From an uncultured Muribaculaceae bacterium (GTDB taxonomy: Bacteria; Bacteroidota; Bacteroidia; Bacteroidales; Muribaculaceae), in assembly GCA_910588245.1 (NCBI GenBank), contig CAJUQP010000007.1:43382-107381 (forward strand): 64,000 nt of DNA, given 5' to 3'. The notes under the pieces were generated by a model. The model was not told the DNA's origin, did not search any database, and worked only from the letters and a program-made list of their open reading frames with translations. Position 1 is the stretch's first letter; each line of letters starts with the position of its first letter. The translations under genes and the position numbers were made by a program. Of this stretch, positions 5,932 to 15,672 are shown piece after piece.

Positions 5932-7053
5932 GGCGATTATCTGCTTGCCGTCGGAGGTGACGAGGTAGTTGCCGGAACCATCCTCCAGAGCCTTCCACCC
6001 TCCGCGGTCTTTTGGGTGGACTCCGAGCTCCATCGCTGCGCCGAGGGCGCTCACGTGGATTGTGGGGTTCGCGCCGTAGGCTATCGGCGTGGTGCCCGGG
6101 CCGTACCACGGGATCAGCAGCTCCCCGGCCGGGTCGGTGATCTCCACCTTGTTGCTTTCAACATATAGCTTCGGCGCTATAGTCTTCTGCGTGGGGAGGA
6201 TGTCGGCTATGTGGCGCACCTCGGCCTCGAACTTCGGGAGCCTGCGCTGGTGTGTCACCATGCGCTCGATCTCCACGAGTATGCCGTCAATGTTCACCTG
6301 TGCCACGCACTTGAGGTTGATCTCGTCCTGCATCTGCTTGCGGTTGATGGTGAGCGCTCCGGTCGCGGCGTTCACGCTCAGCGCCCAGTCATAGTGTGTC
6401 GAGCCCAGCGCGCCCCATGCAGTGCCGTGCATCGTCTTCCACGCGAACGTGGCCGTGTACGAGGATGGCGTGATCGAGGGCGTGATGGTGAACGTGTCGC
6501 CGTCCTGCCACGGATTGAATAGCGCCTGCGGGTCGTTGTCGAACTGTATCTCCGGCATGACCGTCACCCCCTTCGTGTCGGAGCGGAAAGACTTCATCAG
6601 CTTCACTCCGGAGCCGACGTTGAGGGTGGCCACGAACACGTAAGTCACGGGCGAGCTGACAGGCGTGTTCTCGCGAATCAGTATGCGCCCGTAGGTCGGC
6701 GAGCCGACCGTCGTGTCGATGGTGTATCGGTCTACCTGTGTGCCGTCGGGAGCCGTCACCTTCATGCCGTTGGTTATTTCGTTGGCAGGCGTCAGCCCTC
6801 CCGTGGAGCCTGCCGCGAGGCGGTACCAGTGTCCGTCGGTAAGCTCCCGGGCGGCATTCTCCACCGTCTTGCCGGTATCCTTTATCTCGTAGCCCACGGT
6901 CGGGTTCAGCGCCAGCGGCGCCACCGAGCGCTCAGGATAGTAGGCGCCCGTGGCCGTCGAGTAGACCTGTCTGGTCACGGCACCCGGGTCGGGTATCAGC
7001 GAGACGTATGCCGTAGGCTCGCTCTCCACTCTGTTTATCTTTTTTCTTAGCAT
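5926..7053 (-). CDS. Phage tail-tip structural protein, unknown
   Basis: A 375-residue protein beginning MLRKKINRVESEPTAYVSLI. It has beta-rich segments typical of virion proteins (YTFWAW-like stretches such as SYTATFAWKTMHGTAWGALG) and ends in a compact domain DRGGWKALEDGSGNYLVTSD. The start overlaps the stop of the upstream gene (ATGCTAA), so the two are translationally coupled. Its position right after the tail-associated protein suggests a baseplate or fibre-attachment role. I cannot name a family. Confidence 0.55.
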   Translation of the reverse strand: MLRKKINRVESEPTAYVSLIPDPGAVTRQVYSTATGAYYPERSVAPLALNPTVGYEIKDTGKTVENAARELTDGHWYRLAAGSTGGLTPANEITNGMKVTAPDGTQVDRYTIDTTVGSPTYGRILIRENTPVSSPVTYVFVATLNVGSGVKLMKSFRSDTKGVTVMPEIQFDNDPQALFNPWQDGDTFTITPSITPSSYTATFAWKTMHGTAWGALGSTHYDWALSVNAATGALTINRKQMQDEINLKCVAQVNIDGILVEIERMVTHQRRLPKFEAEVRHIADILPTQKTIAPKLYVESNKVEITDPAGELLIPWYGPGTTPIAYGANPTIHVSALGAAMELGVHPKDRGGWKALEDGSGNYLVTSDGKQIIAR

Positions 7054-9983
7054 ACCTTTATCCCTTTCTTCTGTATCATGGGCTTGCCGTCATATGTGAC
7101 GGGGTCGCCGGTAGTCGGGTCAATGAGTGTCGCCGTCACGGTGAATATGCACGTGTCGGGATGCACCCCGAAAGCGTAGTTCATATCCGCTCGCGTAAGC
7201 GTGATGGTGTTCGTGGTGTTCTCGTGCGCCGTGTTCCATGCTGTGTCGGAGGCAGTGTCGGTGACCCCGCCGCGTGATGTCTGGCGTGTCCAGTCCCATT
7301 TGAGCTGCGGGTCGGATGTGATGTCCTCGCCTAACAGTTCGGCCATTGCGAGCAGTGTGAGCCGCGGGTCGTCGGCGTCGACGGCGTCGGCGTCGGCCTG
7401 CAGGGATAGCCGGAGTGCCTTGTCGCCGGCGACGTGTGTCCAGTAGGTGGAGTTCCAGGCCGGGGCGTTGGATGCGTCGGAGGTGTGTGTGGTGTTGCAG
7501 AGCCATCCGTGGCCGAGGTGCCAGACGAGGTGCCGTTCGTATTCGCCGGTGTCGGTGGGTGTGGTTCCGTCGGAGTACTTGCGGCCTGGCTGCCATGGTC
7601 CGACGTCGACGGTTGTCGGTACGGGGCGGCATAGGTTGTCGACCTTTAGGAAGTTCTGGACGGCGAGGGTCTTGACGTAGATGCCGTCGTCGCCGGGCTG
7701 TATGCGTGGGTCGAGGGATGCGAGGAGCTCTGGGAGTGTTCCGAATGTGGCGGCTATGTTTCCGATGTCGATTATGGGCTTTGTGACTCCTCTGAGCTTT
7801 GTTATGCGGCCTTCGGTGCTGGAGAGGTAGAAGCATGTCTGGCGGCGTGCGTAGCGCGGGTCGGAGCTGTCGCCGGAGTTGCCCCACCGTGCGATCTTCA
7901 TCATGGGCTCCGGTGGGAAGTTGTGTCCGGCGGGTGTCTCGGCGTCGGGGTAGAGTATTACGGTTATCTCGTTTTTTGCGGCGTCGAGGGATATGATGTT
8001 CATCCATGAGGTGTAATACATCGCGTTGTGCACCGTCTGCTGCCCCTGTCCCGGGGTCAGCCCCGCCGTGATATTGTTATATATTCCCTTTATCACGTTG
8101 TGCTCAAACTGCGCCGTAAAATAGCCTTCCCACTTCTCATGCAGTTTAAGGGTGTAGCTCCCGTCGGCGTTGGCGGTCACGGTCTCGATAGTGTCGCCCT
8201 CGGTAAACACCTGGTCTCCCTCAATGGCCGTCAGCCGGTTCGTGATCAACTCAGCAATCTCCATGAAGCTGCGCACCTTCAGGCTCTCAAGCTCCGCGTT
8301 TCCCGCCTTCGAGACGATCCATCCGATCAGCCCGGAGACGAAATCCGCCGACACCAGATCATCCTCCGCTGTCAGCTTTCCTCCCACAGTCAGTGCATGA
8401 TCCGTCCGGTCATCCTGGTCTTTTCGTAGCAGATCCCTGTAGCTGCGCAACGCGCTAAGCAGGTTGTTGTCTGTCGGCCTGGTCCCGTCTCCGGTCTTGA
8501 TGATGTCAGGCAATGCCATGCTCCCGGCTATCGACCTTGCATAACTGCGCACTGACTCTATATCGTCGGAGATAGTCTCGATGGCGGATTTGCTCAGCGC
8601 GTCACTGATCTCCAGATCCATCTGCGATGGCCGATTCACCCTGCGGGTTATTCTGGTGATCCGGCTGTCCTTGTATCCTTTCCCCGGGAAAAACCTGTCA
8701 CTCTCCAGCCTTATCCTTTGCCCTACATGCAGCTCGAGGGCACGGCTTTCGATATTCGTGTAGTCCGTGGGAGCCTTGTAGCATGCCACGTCCACGCAGT
8801 GTTCCCGGTTATATGCTTCGGCGGCAGTCAGAAACTCCTGCTCAGCGAGGGTGTAGTATTCCTGCGGCATCCTGATGTTCCAGGGTATATATCGGTCTCC
8901 GGTTTTCGGCACCAGCACTCCGCCGGGCAACTGTCCGTTGTCATCGAAAAGGGTTATTATCTCGAATTCCCGTGTCTTGCTGTCGAAATTCACCTCAAGA
9001 TAATGAGTCCCGTTGTCATCGCTTCCCAGACCGGCGAGCTCGCTCCCCTCCTGGAAAGTCACACGTTTTACGAGACCGCCTATCTCATAGTCGTTCGGGT
9101 CGAACGGCAATGAATCATCCTTGAAGTAATACACAGTGAATGCCGAGCCGTCCTCTCCGGTAAGCTCCTCGCTCCTCACGCTGCTCACTGTTCCGGTATA
9201 GCGCGGATATATGTCGGCGAAGGCGGCAGACTCATAATGATGGATGATCCCGTACCTGTCGATATTGATATCTACATACTTCTGACCGTCCGGCAGCTGC
9301 AGGCGGCTGTGCCCGTAGCTGGAGGGATCAATGTTGCGTGTCGATCCCGAAGGGAACAGACGCGTATAGACCTTGGCATTATCCGCCACATCCTCCTGGA
9401 TCTTGGTGAGCCCCTTCCGGTAACCAAGCGTCACGCTCTCTCCATGCTCGCAGCGGCAGAGGTTTACGGTCGTTCCTTCTATCCAGTATTCAGTCCCGGC
9501 GGCCGTGGCCACCGCCTTGAGTCCTTCGTCGCAATATTTGCCATGGTAATCCACGACAATATTCTCCAGACCTTCGACACGTCCGACCTTCCAGTCCTGT
9601 GTCCCGAATCCGGCGTTGATCGACGCCACAATCAGGGCCACATGCTCCCGCGGGGGTGCTGTCAGGGAGAACTCCGGTTCATTGGCACCATCGGTCTTGT
9701 CGAGCACGAGGAAACGCGATATCAGGTTCTCGAGACCATAGAGCTTCACGGTGTATTCCCATTCCACGGTCGATTTCTGGGTCGGCTGGTAACGCTCAGT
9801 CGCCCAGTAACGGCTTCCATTGAAATCAGCATAGTCGTTCACCTCCAGAGCGACGCCGTCGGGAAGGACGAACCCGAGGTTCATGACCTTTCCTCCCTGG
9901 ATCTCCTCGGTCTGAGTGCTGCTCTCCTTCGGTTCAACCGTCATCTTGAGCTGTCCTGTCGATGAATATATCTTGAGTTTCAT
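7047..9983 (-). CDS. Tail-associated (baseplate hub) protein, prophage-tail type
   Basis: A 978-residue protein starting MKLKIYSSTGQLKMTVEPKE. The N-terminal 400 residues resemble tail-hub proteins (RYWATERYQPTQKSTVEWEY, then CDEGLKAVATAAGTEYWIEG and TKIQEDVADNAKVYTRLFPS). A helical linker follows near 480-560, and later come beta-type fibre-like segments containing YTSWMNIISLDAAKNEI. It follows the distal-tail gene as in siphophages, where this protein (Tal) plugs the tail tip and links to fibres. No lysozyme or peptidase motif was recognised. Confidence 0.65.
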   Translation of the reverse strand: MKLKIYSSTGQLKMTVEPKESSTQTEEIQGGKVMNLGFVLPDGVALEVNDYADFNGSRYWATERYQPTQKSTVEWEYTVKLYGLENLISRFLVLDKTDGANEPEFSLTAPPREHVALIVASINAGFGTQDWKVGRVEGLENIVVDYHGKYCDEGLKAVATAAGTEYWIEGTTVNLCRCEHGESVTLGYRKGLTKIQEDVADNAKVYTRLFPSGSTRNIDPSSYGHSRLQLPDGQKYVDINIDRYGIIHHYESAAFADIYPRYTGTVSSVRSEELTGEDGSAFTVYYFKDDSLPFDPNDYEIGGLVKRVTFQEGSELAGLGSDDNGTHYLEVNFDSKTREFEIITLFDDNGQLPGGVLVPKTGDRYIPWNIRMPQEYYTLAEQEFLTAAEAYNREHCVDVACYKAPTDYTNIESRALELHVGQRIRLESDRFFPGKGYKDSRITRITRRVNRPSQMDLEISDALSKSAIETISDDIESVRSYARSIAGSMALPDIIKTGDGTRPTDNNLLSALRSYRDLLRKDQDDRTDHALTVGGKLTAEDDLVSADFVSGLIGWIVSKAGNAELESLKVRSFMEIAELITNRLTAIEGDQVFTEGDTIETVTANADGSYTLKLHEKWEGYFTAQFEHNVIKGIYNNITAGLTPGQGQQTVHNAMYYTSWMNIISLDAAKNEITVILYPDAETPAGHNFPPEPMMKIARWGNSGDSSDPRYARRQTCFYLSSTEGRITKLRGVTKPIIDIGNIAATFGTLPELLASLDPRIQPGDDGIYVKTLAVQNFLKVDNLCRPVPTTVDVGPWQPGRKYSDGTTPTDTGEYERHLVWHLGHGWLCNTTHTSDASNAPAWNSTYWTHVAGDKALRLSLQADADAVDADDPRLTLLAMAELLGEDITSDPQLKWDWTRQTSRGGVTDTASDTAWNTAHENTTNTITLTRADMNYAFGVHPDTCIFTVTATLIDPTTGDPVTYDGKPMIQKKGIKVC

Positions 9984-10015
9984 TGTAATGCCGTTTTAAT
10001 GTCGTTTTAATTTCG

Positions 10016-10477
10016 TTATAACTCCGGATCGGGCTCCCTGAATTTTATCGTGAATAGTCCGGCCACAGATCCTCCGGTGTCCTGAAAATGGGTGTAGTTG
10101 CCGCACTCCCTGTAATATATCCTGTATGTGCGCCCGAGCTCCGTCACAGCCATACTGAGCCATCCTTTGTCTCCTGCCTTGAGGAAAGCTACAAACGCGT
10201 TCCTGCGCTCGATGAATGCTGCCCTGGTAGGAGCCGCGATCGCAAATTTGAGGGTCACGTCTCGGGCCTCCCATTTCTGCCCGAGATCCTCGGGAAGCTT
10301 CTCACCGTCATCCTCACGGAAACTGACCGCCATCTGCGCCTTCGCGGCCGGAGGTTTCAGGAGAGCGGAATAATTGGTTGTCTCGCCTTCCTTCTCCTCG
10401 GCGAGCCATGCTCCGTATTCAGTCCAGATGTCTACGCCGTTTATCAGCAGTAATCCTTCCATTATCTCGTCGTTCAT
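10016..10477 (-). CDS. Distal tail protein-like
   Basis: A 153-residue protein starting MNDEIMEGLLLINGVDIWTE. The start overlaps the tape-measure stop (ATGA). Length, order (tape measure, then this, then the large tail-associated protein) and the opening with a ligand-like phrase LLINGVDIWTEYGAWL fit a distal tail protein that connects the tail tube to the tip. The segment ARDVTLKFAIAAPTRAAFIE also fits. Function is inferred from order rather than from a motif. Confidence 0.55.
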   Translation of the reverse strand: MNDEIMEGLLLINGVDIWTEYGAWLAEEKEGETTNYSALLKPPAAKAQMAVSFREDDGEKLPEDLGQKWEARDVTLKFAIAAPTRAAFIERRNAFVAFLKAGDKGWLSMAVTELGRTYRIYYRECGNYTHFQDTGGSVAGLFTIKFREPDPEL

Positions 10478-13400
10478 AGCGTCCTCAGTTTGATTCCGTT
10501 TGTACGGAGCTCATGGATGTCGTCAGCCATTTCCGGCAATACATCCACTCGCTCCAATATCTTCCCAATGGTGTCGCAGAGCTGCCCGAAAGTGTCCATG
10601 AAACTTTCAAGGCGCTCATCGATCTGTGCCGTGTGCATCTGCACGCTCGTGAAGAGACCCTCCAGCTTCGTTCCCTGCTCCTGGCTCATGGCGGTGTAGA
10701 CACCGGCCCTTCCGCTCTGCCCGGATCCTCCCTGGGAATCGGATTTCCACAGGTCGAACCCCATCGACGCAGCCTTCTCCCGCCACGCCTCCATCCATGC
10801 CTGGGCGGCGTCCATGTCGCTCCCGATACTGTCATAGAAGCCGTCGATGACTCCCATGGCGTCGCGGGCTATGCTTTCCTCGTCCCTGCCGCTGCCGTAG
10901 ACTTTCTTCAGGCTGTCCTGCAGCTCAGTGAACCGGTCGGCGAAAAACAGGGAATAGGCGATCTGCTCACCTAAATCCTCCAGCACCCCGGCGGCATTCG
11001 AGGCGAAGTTCTCGAGGGCGGTGCCGCTTCCCTGCAGGGCGGAGGTCACGGCGTCCATTATGCCTGAGCCGAGACTGCCGAACGTTTCCGACAGATAACT
11101 CTCAAGCGACTCCTCAGCCTGATCCATAACCTCCTTCAGCTCCAGGAGATTCTCCAGATATGAGCGTGTCTCGTCGCTCATCTTCCGGGTGTCGAGTATC
11201 ACGCGGAGCATTTCCGTGTCAAGCTCCCCGTTCGCCTTTATGAGCTCGGGATAGACTGTCAGGATCGAGCTGTAGAGATCCTTTCCCTTACCCCATCCGA
11301 ACAGTCCCGTCTTTTTGTGGCCCGTGACGATCTTCGCGTCATAGAGGGCACCGAGACCGTTCTGGTAAGCCTCCAGCCGGCTGCGGTAGGTGCCGGCGGC
11401 ATCGTTCGTCAGCGTCTCGAACACACTTTTCTCCGGAGCCTCCCCACGGAGCTCTTCCTTGAACTGCGCCAGGGCCTGCCGGTAGACCTCAAGGGCGTTC
11501 GCCGCCCTGGCTATCTGTTTCTCCCCGAAGACGCTCTCCGCATCCTCCATGAGGAGATTCTGCTGCATGAGGAGGAGATTGTACTGTCTCTGGAAATCAA
11601 GCCTGGCACGCTCAATCTCCTTCAGGGCCTCCTTATGTCGTGCCTCGGCGGCGAAGGCCGAGGAAATGAAGTTGACAGCCTCTCCTGCGGCAGCGGCTAT
11701 GCCGCCGGCAAGTCCTCCTGTGGCGAACCCTTTGCCGATGTTGGAGACAGCTCCCATAAGCCGGCTCATGCTTTCCACCACGCCGGCGACCTCGCTTTCT
11801 CCTATGGCCTCGAGCATTGACGACAGCTCCATCCCGGCCTCCTGTGCCGCGCCGGCTATGGTGCCCACCGATGAGGCGATCTCCTTGGCGCCTTGCGCCC
11901 CGCGAAGTGAGGATATGCCGGTCTTGAATGTCTCGAAGATCCGCACCCATTTGTTTGTCTCCCCCTTGCCTCCGCCGAGAAGCCGGTCAAGGGCCTTGCG
12001 CAGCTTGTCGAGCTCGGCAGGGCTCGCCTCGATGTTCCTCAGCTGCTCGCGGCTTATGAATGTAATCCCGTCGGCCGGCCCCTCCCCCTTGAGATAGTCG
12101 CGTAGTTTACGGGCCTGGGATATCAGTTCCTGAAGCCGGTCCATGCCGAGGGAGGAATAGTCACTGAAAAGGGTGCGGAGAAAACCGTTGTTTTCCGACA
12201 CGCCGCGGGCCTCCTCGTCGTTCACCGCCTGGATCCCCTGGCGCATCTTCTCCATGGCCATCGCTATGGCCCGGTCGATCTCATCGGCATTCTTCTCGGT
12301 CCTGGCGTTCTCAAGGGCGGCCACGTCTTCATTCCACTGACGCGTTATGGCGGCACGCCGCGCCTCGAAATCCTGATATTTCTCCAGGAGTGCATCCAGC
12401 TCCTCCTTACGTTTTTTATCGCGTTCGGCGGCATCCTTATCCTCCTTGGCCGAGATACCGGACAGTGCGGCATCGTAAGCCTCGGCAGCGAGCACACGCT
12501 GTGTGGCAGCCTGCGCATGGATATTGGAGAGCTGCTGCGGAGTTACCTTCTCGCCGGCGCTCCGGAGTTTCTCGTAAAGCTCCACCCTCTGGCGCTCCTC
12601 TTCGGCGATCCGTTCCTTCTCACGCTCGAAGTTGATCCGGGCCTCCTCGCGTTCCTTCTCATATCCTTCGCGCATGATGTCGAGCCGGCGGTCTTCAATT
12701 CGTCTGGCGGCCTCCAGCTCCATCTGGGCGAGGGTGTTCTTAGGCTTCTGGGTGTCCGTTGCACCCGATCCACCCGCTACGGGAGCGGCAAACCCTCCGA
12801 TGGACGATTTCTCCCGGAGCTCATCGATCTGTCTCTGCAGATCCTCGGCCGCGGAAAGGTTTTCCTGCCGTTTCTGTATGGCCTCCTTGAGGGCCTTGTC
12901 ATAGGCGAGCTCCGCCGGATCAGATCCGAACTGGCCTTTCTTGCCACCTCCGAAAAATCTCCAGGCCTTTCCTCCGGCACCCCACATGGGGCGGTAATGC
13001 TCCACGCCGTTGGCCTCTATCTGCGCCACCTCCTCGTCCGACTTCACGGCCTTGTCGACAAGGGACTGAGCCTTGGCCTGCAGGAAGAGCATCTGTATGT
13101 AGTCCTCTCCCTTGCGGATAAGGGTGTCATACCATTCGGCGACGGTATTGTAATAGCCGAAGCTCTCCCCGTATTTGCGGTTGAGTTCGTCGACCTTGAT
13201 ACGTTCCTGCTCCTTGGATCCGGTGAATTCCTTGAGGCTGCGCACCGTGTTGTCGAGCTCATATCTCGTCTTGACCATCTGCGCGCGTCCGGCGCTTTCA
13301 GTCTCCACGAGCTCACGGGCCTTCTCCGCGGCCTCCTCCTGGGAGTCGGCATATTTGTTCCAGGCAACCACAAGCCCTGTCACCACAAGCGACAGCCCCG

Positions 13401-14199
13401 CTGTAAGGGTTGCCATAAGGGCGGTGGCCGCGGCGTTCGATATGCCCAGCGATGCCGCGAGTCTGGTGTTGGCGGCTGTGAGAAGATCCTTGGCCTTCCT
13501 GACTGTCACCAGGCGGAAAGCCGAGTCCTTGTTGAGGGTGTTGAACACCTGCTGCAGCCCCATGGTTATGGCCATCACGCTCTGCACCCTCGTCTGGATC
13601 TTCACCAGCTCCTCGTTCTCAGAGGCGAAGACACCCATGATGCCTGTCGCCACCGTGAAGGCCCCCGACAGGCCGTTGATGCCGTTCATCACACCCTGCA
13701 GCCCGGCGTCATCATTCGCGAGGATATTGGTCTGAGTCCTGAGGTCGCCGATAGTATCGGAGAGCGTGGCGGCCTTCGAGGCCATCTCCTCGTATTCACG
13801 GGTATTCTGCTTCCCTTCCAGACGCATGCGCGCCATGGCGTCGAGCAGCTCCCGCAACTCCATGGAAAGGCGTTTTGTCGACGTGGCGTTCTTACGGTGC
13901 TCCTCCTCGAGGGATGCGAGGATCAGCCTGTCCTCCTCGAGGGCTTTCGAGCAGGCCTCCACCTCCGCGCGCATCTCGAGCTGCGCCCTTCCGGGAGCCA
14001 TGGCGTCATATTGTTTCCTGAGCGACTTGAGATCGTTCTCCACCCTGCGGATCTCCTCCTTCTGGGCGGCGATGCGGGCGGTTATGCCCTCGGCCACATT
14101 CTCGGTCCTTTCGCCCAGAGACTCGGCGGCCTGCCCGGCCTTGTCAAGGCCGGGCGACAGCTTGTCTCGCATGAGGAATTCGATCTCTACAGGTTTCAT
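10474..14199 (-). CDS. Tail tape measure protein
   Basis: A 1241-residue protein, the longest in the prophage. It begins MKPVEIEFLMRDKLSPGLDK and has long coiled coils at about 30-150 (heptads with Leu) and 490-700. A hydrophobic region sits near 255-290 (LGISNAAATALMATLTAGLS followed by LVVTGLVVAWNKY), and another Ala/Gly-rich stretch near 780-850. This is the standard build of a tape measure protein that sets tail length and may aid DNA entry. It directly follows the G/GT chaperone genes, as in lambda. Confidence 0.85.
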   Translation of the reverse strand: MKPVEIEFLMRDKLSPGLDKAGQAAESLGERTENVAEGITARIAAQKEEIRRVENDLKSLRKQYDAMAPGRAQLEMRAEVEACSKALEEDRLILASLEEEHRKNATSTKRLSMELRELLDAMARMRLEGKQNTREYEEMASKAATLSDTIGDLRTQTNILANDDAGLQGVMNGINGLSGAFTVATGIMGVFASENEELVKIQTRVQSVMAITMGLQQVFNTLNKDSAFRLVTVRKAKDLLTAANTRLAASLGISNAAATALMATLTAGLSLVVTGLVVAWNKYADSQEEAAEKARELVETESAGRAQMVKTRYELDNTVRSLKEFTGSKEQERIKVDELNRKYGESFGYYNTVAEWYDTLIRKGEDYIQMLFLQAKAQSLVDKAVKSDEEVAQIEANGVEHYRPMWGAGGKAWRFFGGGKKGQFGSDPAELAYDKALKEAIQKRQENLSAAEDLQRQIDELREKSSIGGFAAPVAGGSGATDTQKPKNTLAQMELEAARRIEDRRLDIMREGYEKEREEARINFEREKERIAEEERQRVELYEKLRSAGEKVTPQQLSNIHAQAATQRVLAAEAYDAALSGISAKEDKDAAERDKKRKEELDALLEKYQDFEARRAAITRQWNEDVAALENARTEKNADEIDRAIAMAMEKMRQGIQAVNDEEARGVSENNGFLRTLFSDYSSLGMDRLQELISQARKLRDYLKGEGPADGITFISREQLRNIEASPAELDKLRKALDRLLGGGKGETNKWVRIFETFKTGISSLRGAQGAKEIASSVGTIAGAAQEAGMELSSMLEAIGESEVAGVVESMSRLMGAVSNIGKGFATGGLAGGIAAAAGEAVNFISSAFAAEARHKEALKEIERARLDFQRQYNLLLMQQNLLMEDAESVFGEKQIARAANALEVYRQALAQFKEELRGEAPEKSVFETLTNDAAGTYRSRLEAYQNGLGALYDAKIVTGHKKTGLFGWGKGKDLYSSILTVYPELIKANGELDTEMLRVILDTRKMSDETRSYLENLLELKEVMDQAEESLESYLSETFGSLGSGIMDAVTSALQGSGTALENFASNAAGVLEDLGEQIAYSLFFADRFTELQDSLKKVYGSGRDEESIARDAMGVIDGFYDSIGSDMDAAQAWMEAWREKAASMGFDLWKSDSQGGSGQSGRAGVYTAMSQEQGTKLEGLFTSVQMHTAQIDERLESFMDTFGQLCDTIGKILERVDVLPEMADDIHELRTNGIKLRTL

Positions 14200-14204
14200 A
14201 TCGT

Positions 14205-14576
14205 TCAGTCGTTGTTTTGTAGTCTTGTCTGGAAAAATCCGGCGGTGCTCCTGGGCTTTTTACCGGATTCTTTGTTACCCGGCCTGTTACCTTTGCGCCG
14301 GGTCTCGTAATGGGGCGCGTCGGCGAGCATCATCCGCAGGGTCTGGTAATTCACCCCCCACATTATCCGCTCGCGGCTCCATCCTGTCGCGGTGGCTATC
14401 TGCCACATTATCCCGAAGGGGCTATGGCTCCCGACATATTCGGTCGTTAACTCCCCCTCTTTCCCTGGCTCGTCCTCGGCGCGAGCGGGTTTATCTGCTG
14501 TGCCGAGCCGATAATGTTCATAAAAGACTTTGTACCGAGCAGGCTCACGAACCTGAGGTTCGCCGCCGCCACCCAC
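14205..14576 (-). CDS. T extension of the tail chaperone GT (reached by -1 frameshift)
   Basis: This frame lies -1 to the gpG-like gene and overlaps its end. Only the part after the slip site, EGELTTEYVGSHSPFGIMWQ onward (about 84 residues), is likely translated, as the C-terminus of a G-T fusion of about 240 residues. The segment IMWGVNYQTLRMMLADAPHY resembles the conserved T part found before tape measure genes. In lambda the T part recruits tail tube subunits to the tape measure. The independent ATG shown is probably not used. Confidence 0.65.
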   Translation of the reverse strand: MGGGGEPQVREPARYKVFYEHYRLGTADKPARAEDEPGKEGELTTEYVGSHSPFGIMWQIATATGWSRERIMWGVNYQTLRMMLADAPHYETRRKGNRPGNKESGKKPRSTAGFFQTRLQNND

Positions 14577-14926
14577 CGGTCATCCACCATCCGTCGCAGC
14601 ATCCACGCCACGACCGGAGTGAGCAGCAGGCCTGTCAGGCGTCCGCGGCACACTGTCAGGGCCACCATCAGGCTCACTGTCTTGCCGTGGCGCGCCAGAA
14701 ACGCCAGCTCATCGTGCTTGGTGAACCGCGCCATCTCCTCGTAGGTGACTCCGGTCTTGAGATAGAGGCGCGCTATCCTGATCTGGCTCCCCAGGTTCGG
14801 GCGCCTCATCGTCAGACGGATCTCCACGGGCTTCCTCCGGAAAGGGATCCTGACCCGGAGCAGCGGCAGCGACACCCCTATGTCGAGCAGGGCGTCGGCT
14901 GCCTCTATCTCAATATCCCGGGTCAT
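14447..14926 (-). CDS. Tail assembly chaperone gpG-like
   Basis: A 159-residue protein starting MTRDIEIEAADALLDIGVSL. It sits between the tail tube and the tape measure, the position of gpG. The end QQINPLAPRTSQGKRGS carries the slippery heptamer GGGAAAG with its codons in frame G GGA AAG, five codons from the stop. Most product should be gpG, with a minority of gpGT. Chaperones of this type coat the tape measure protein before tube polymerisation. Confidence 0.7.
   Translation of the reverse strand: MTRDIEIEAADALLDIGVSLPLLRVRIPFRRKPVEIRLTMRRPNLGSQIRIARLYLKTGVTYEEMARFTKHDELAFLARHGKTVSLMVALTVCRGRLTGLLLTPVVAWMLRRMVDDRWVAAANLRFVSLLGTKSFMNIIGSAQQINPLAPRTSQGKRGS
14459..14465 (-). promoter_or_regulatory. 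Programmed -1 frameshift site GGGAAAG
   Basis: The coding strand reads CAG GGA AAG AGG GGG AGT TAA. The heptamer G-GGA-AAG fits X-XXY-YYZ and is the same heptamer lambda uses for gpG/gpGT. A -1 slip enters the open T frame. Confidence 0.75.
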
Positions 14927-14929
14927 GGC

Positions 14930-15661
14930 TTAGGCGTTTCCGGCGGCCTGGGTCAGGGAGACAGTCACTTTCTTCGACGGATCAGCCGCGAGGGTGAATT
15001 CCACGCTCCCGTTGCGGGCCGCGCCTGTATTGGCCGACGCCGTCACCGTTATCCTCCCGTTGACGATCTCCATGGAGAATCCCGCCGGGAGCGCGCCTGC
15101 GATGAACGGGCCGGAGGCGTCTATCTCGATCACCTTGCTCTCCCCGGTCTTCCCGAACGAGAGGGAGGTCGGCGTGGCGGTGATAAAAGGCACTGTCGGA
15201 TACATCGCGAAGGGGGAGCTGCCGTCAGCAGGATTCACCATCTCCAGCTCGCACTCTATGCCGAGGGGAGTATCCCCGCCGATCTTGCCGCGCACGAGGC
15301 CGTCGAGGGTCATCTGCTTGATCTCGATGGTCTGGCCGGTTCCGGCAAGTATCTTCAGGGGGCCTTCCAGGGTGACTGAATTCGCCGGGGCGTCCCAGCG
15401 CTCCCCGTTCACCGTGCCACCCATCACGTCGGCGCAGTTCTGGGCCAAGAGTTCGATCAATGTGAACTTGAGCACGTTCGTGCCGTCCTTCTTCTTGATC
15501 TTCTTTACAGGGGCCTTGCGCACCTGGGCGCCCCACAGCCTGATATATTCGGCGGCATCACCGCCCCAGTCGATACCCTCGTCGGATATCACTCCTATTT
15601 TCTTGTTGTTGAACACCGCCGCGTCAAGCAGCATGATGTAACCGTCATTCTCATATACCAT
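14930..15661 (-). CDS. Major tail tube protein with C-terminal BACON-like domain
   Basis: A 243-residue protein. Residues 1-155 are a plausible tail-tube domain (KIGVISDEGIDWGGDAAEYI, IEIKQMTLDGLVRGKIGGD). Residues about 163-239 have the BACON pattern: TPTSLSFGKTGESKVIEID, then ITVTASANTGAARNGSVEF, ending KKVTVSLTQAA. BACON domains are common in Bacteroidales carbohydrate-active lipoproteins and also occur in crAss-like phage tail proteins. On a tail tube the domain would decorate the outer surface and could bind glycans or mucin. Position before G/GT supports the tube call. Confidence 0.7.
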   Translation of the reverse strand: MVYENDGYIMLLDAAVFNNKKIGVISDEGIDWGGDAAEYIRLWGAQVRKAPVKKIKKKDGTNVLKFTLIELLAQNCADVMGGTVNGERWDAPANSVTLEGPLKILAGTGQTIEIKQMTLDGLVRGKIGGDTPLGIECELEMVNPADGSSPFAMYPTVPFITATPTSLSFGKTGESKVIEIDASGPFIAGALPAGFSMEIVNGRITVTASANTGAARNGSVEFTLAADPSKKVTVSLTQAAGNA

Positions 15662-15672
15662 ATTGAATTCCT

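Noticed and set aside
12517..14310. A 597-codon rightward frame opposite the tape measure gene
   Set aside because: It is Leu/Gly/His-rich antisense text over a well-supported 1241-residue gene; long antisense frames are expected over GC-biased coiled-coil genes.
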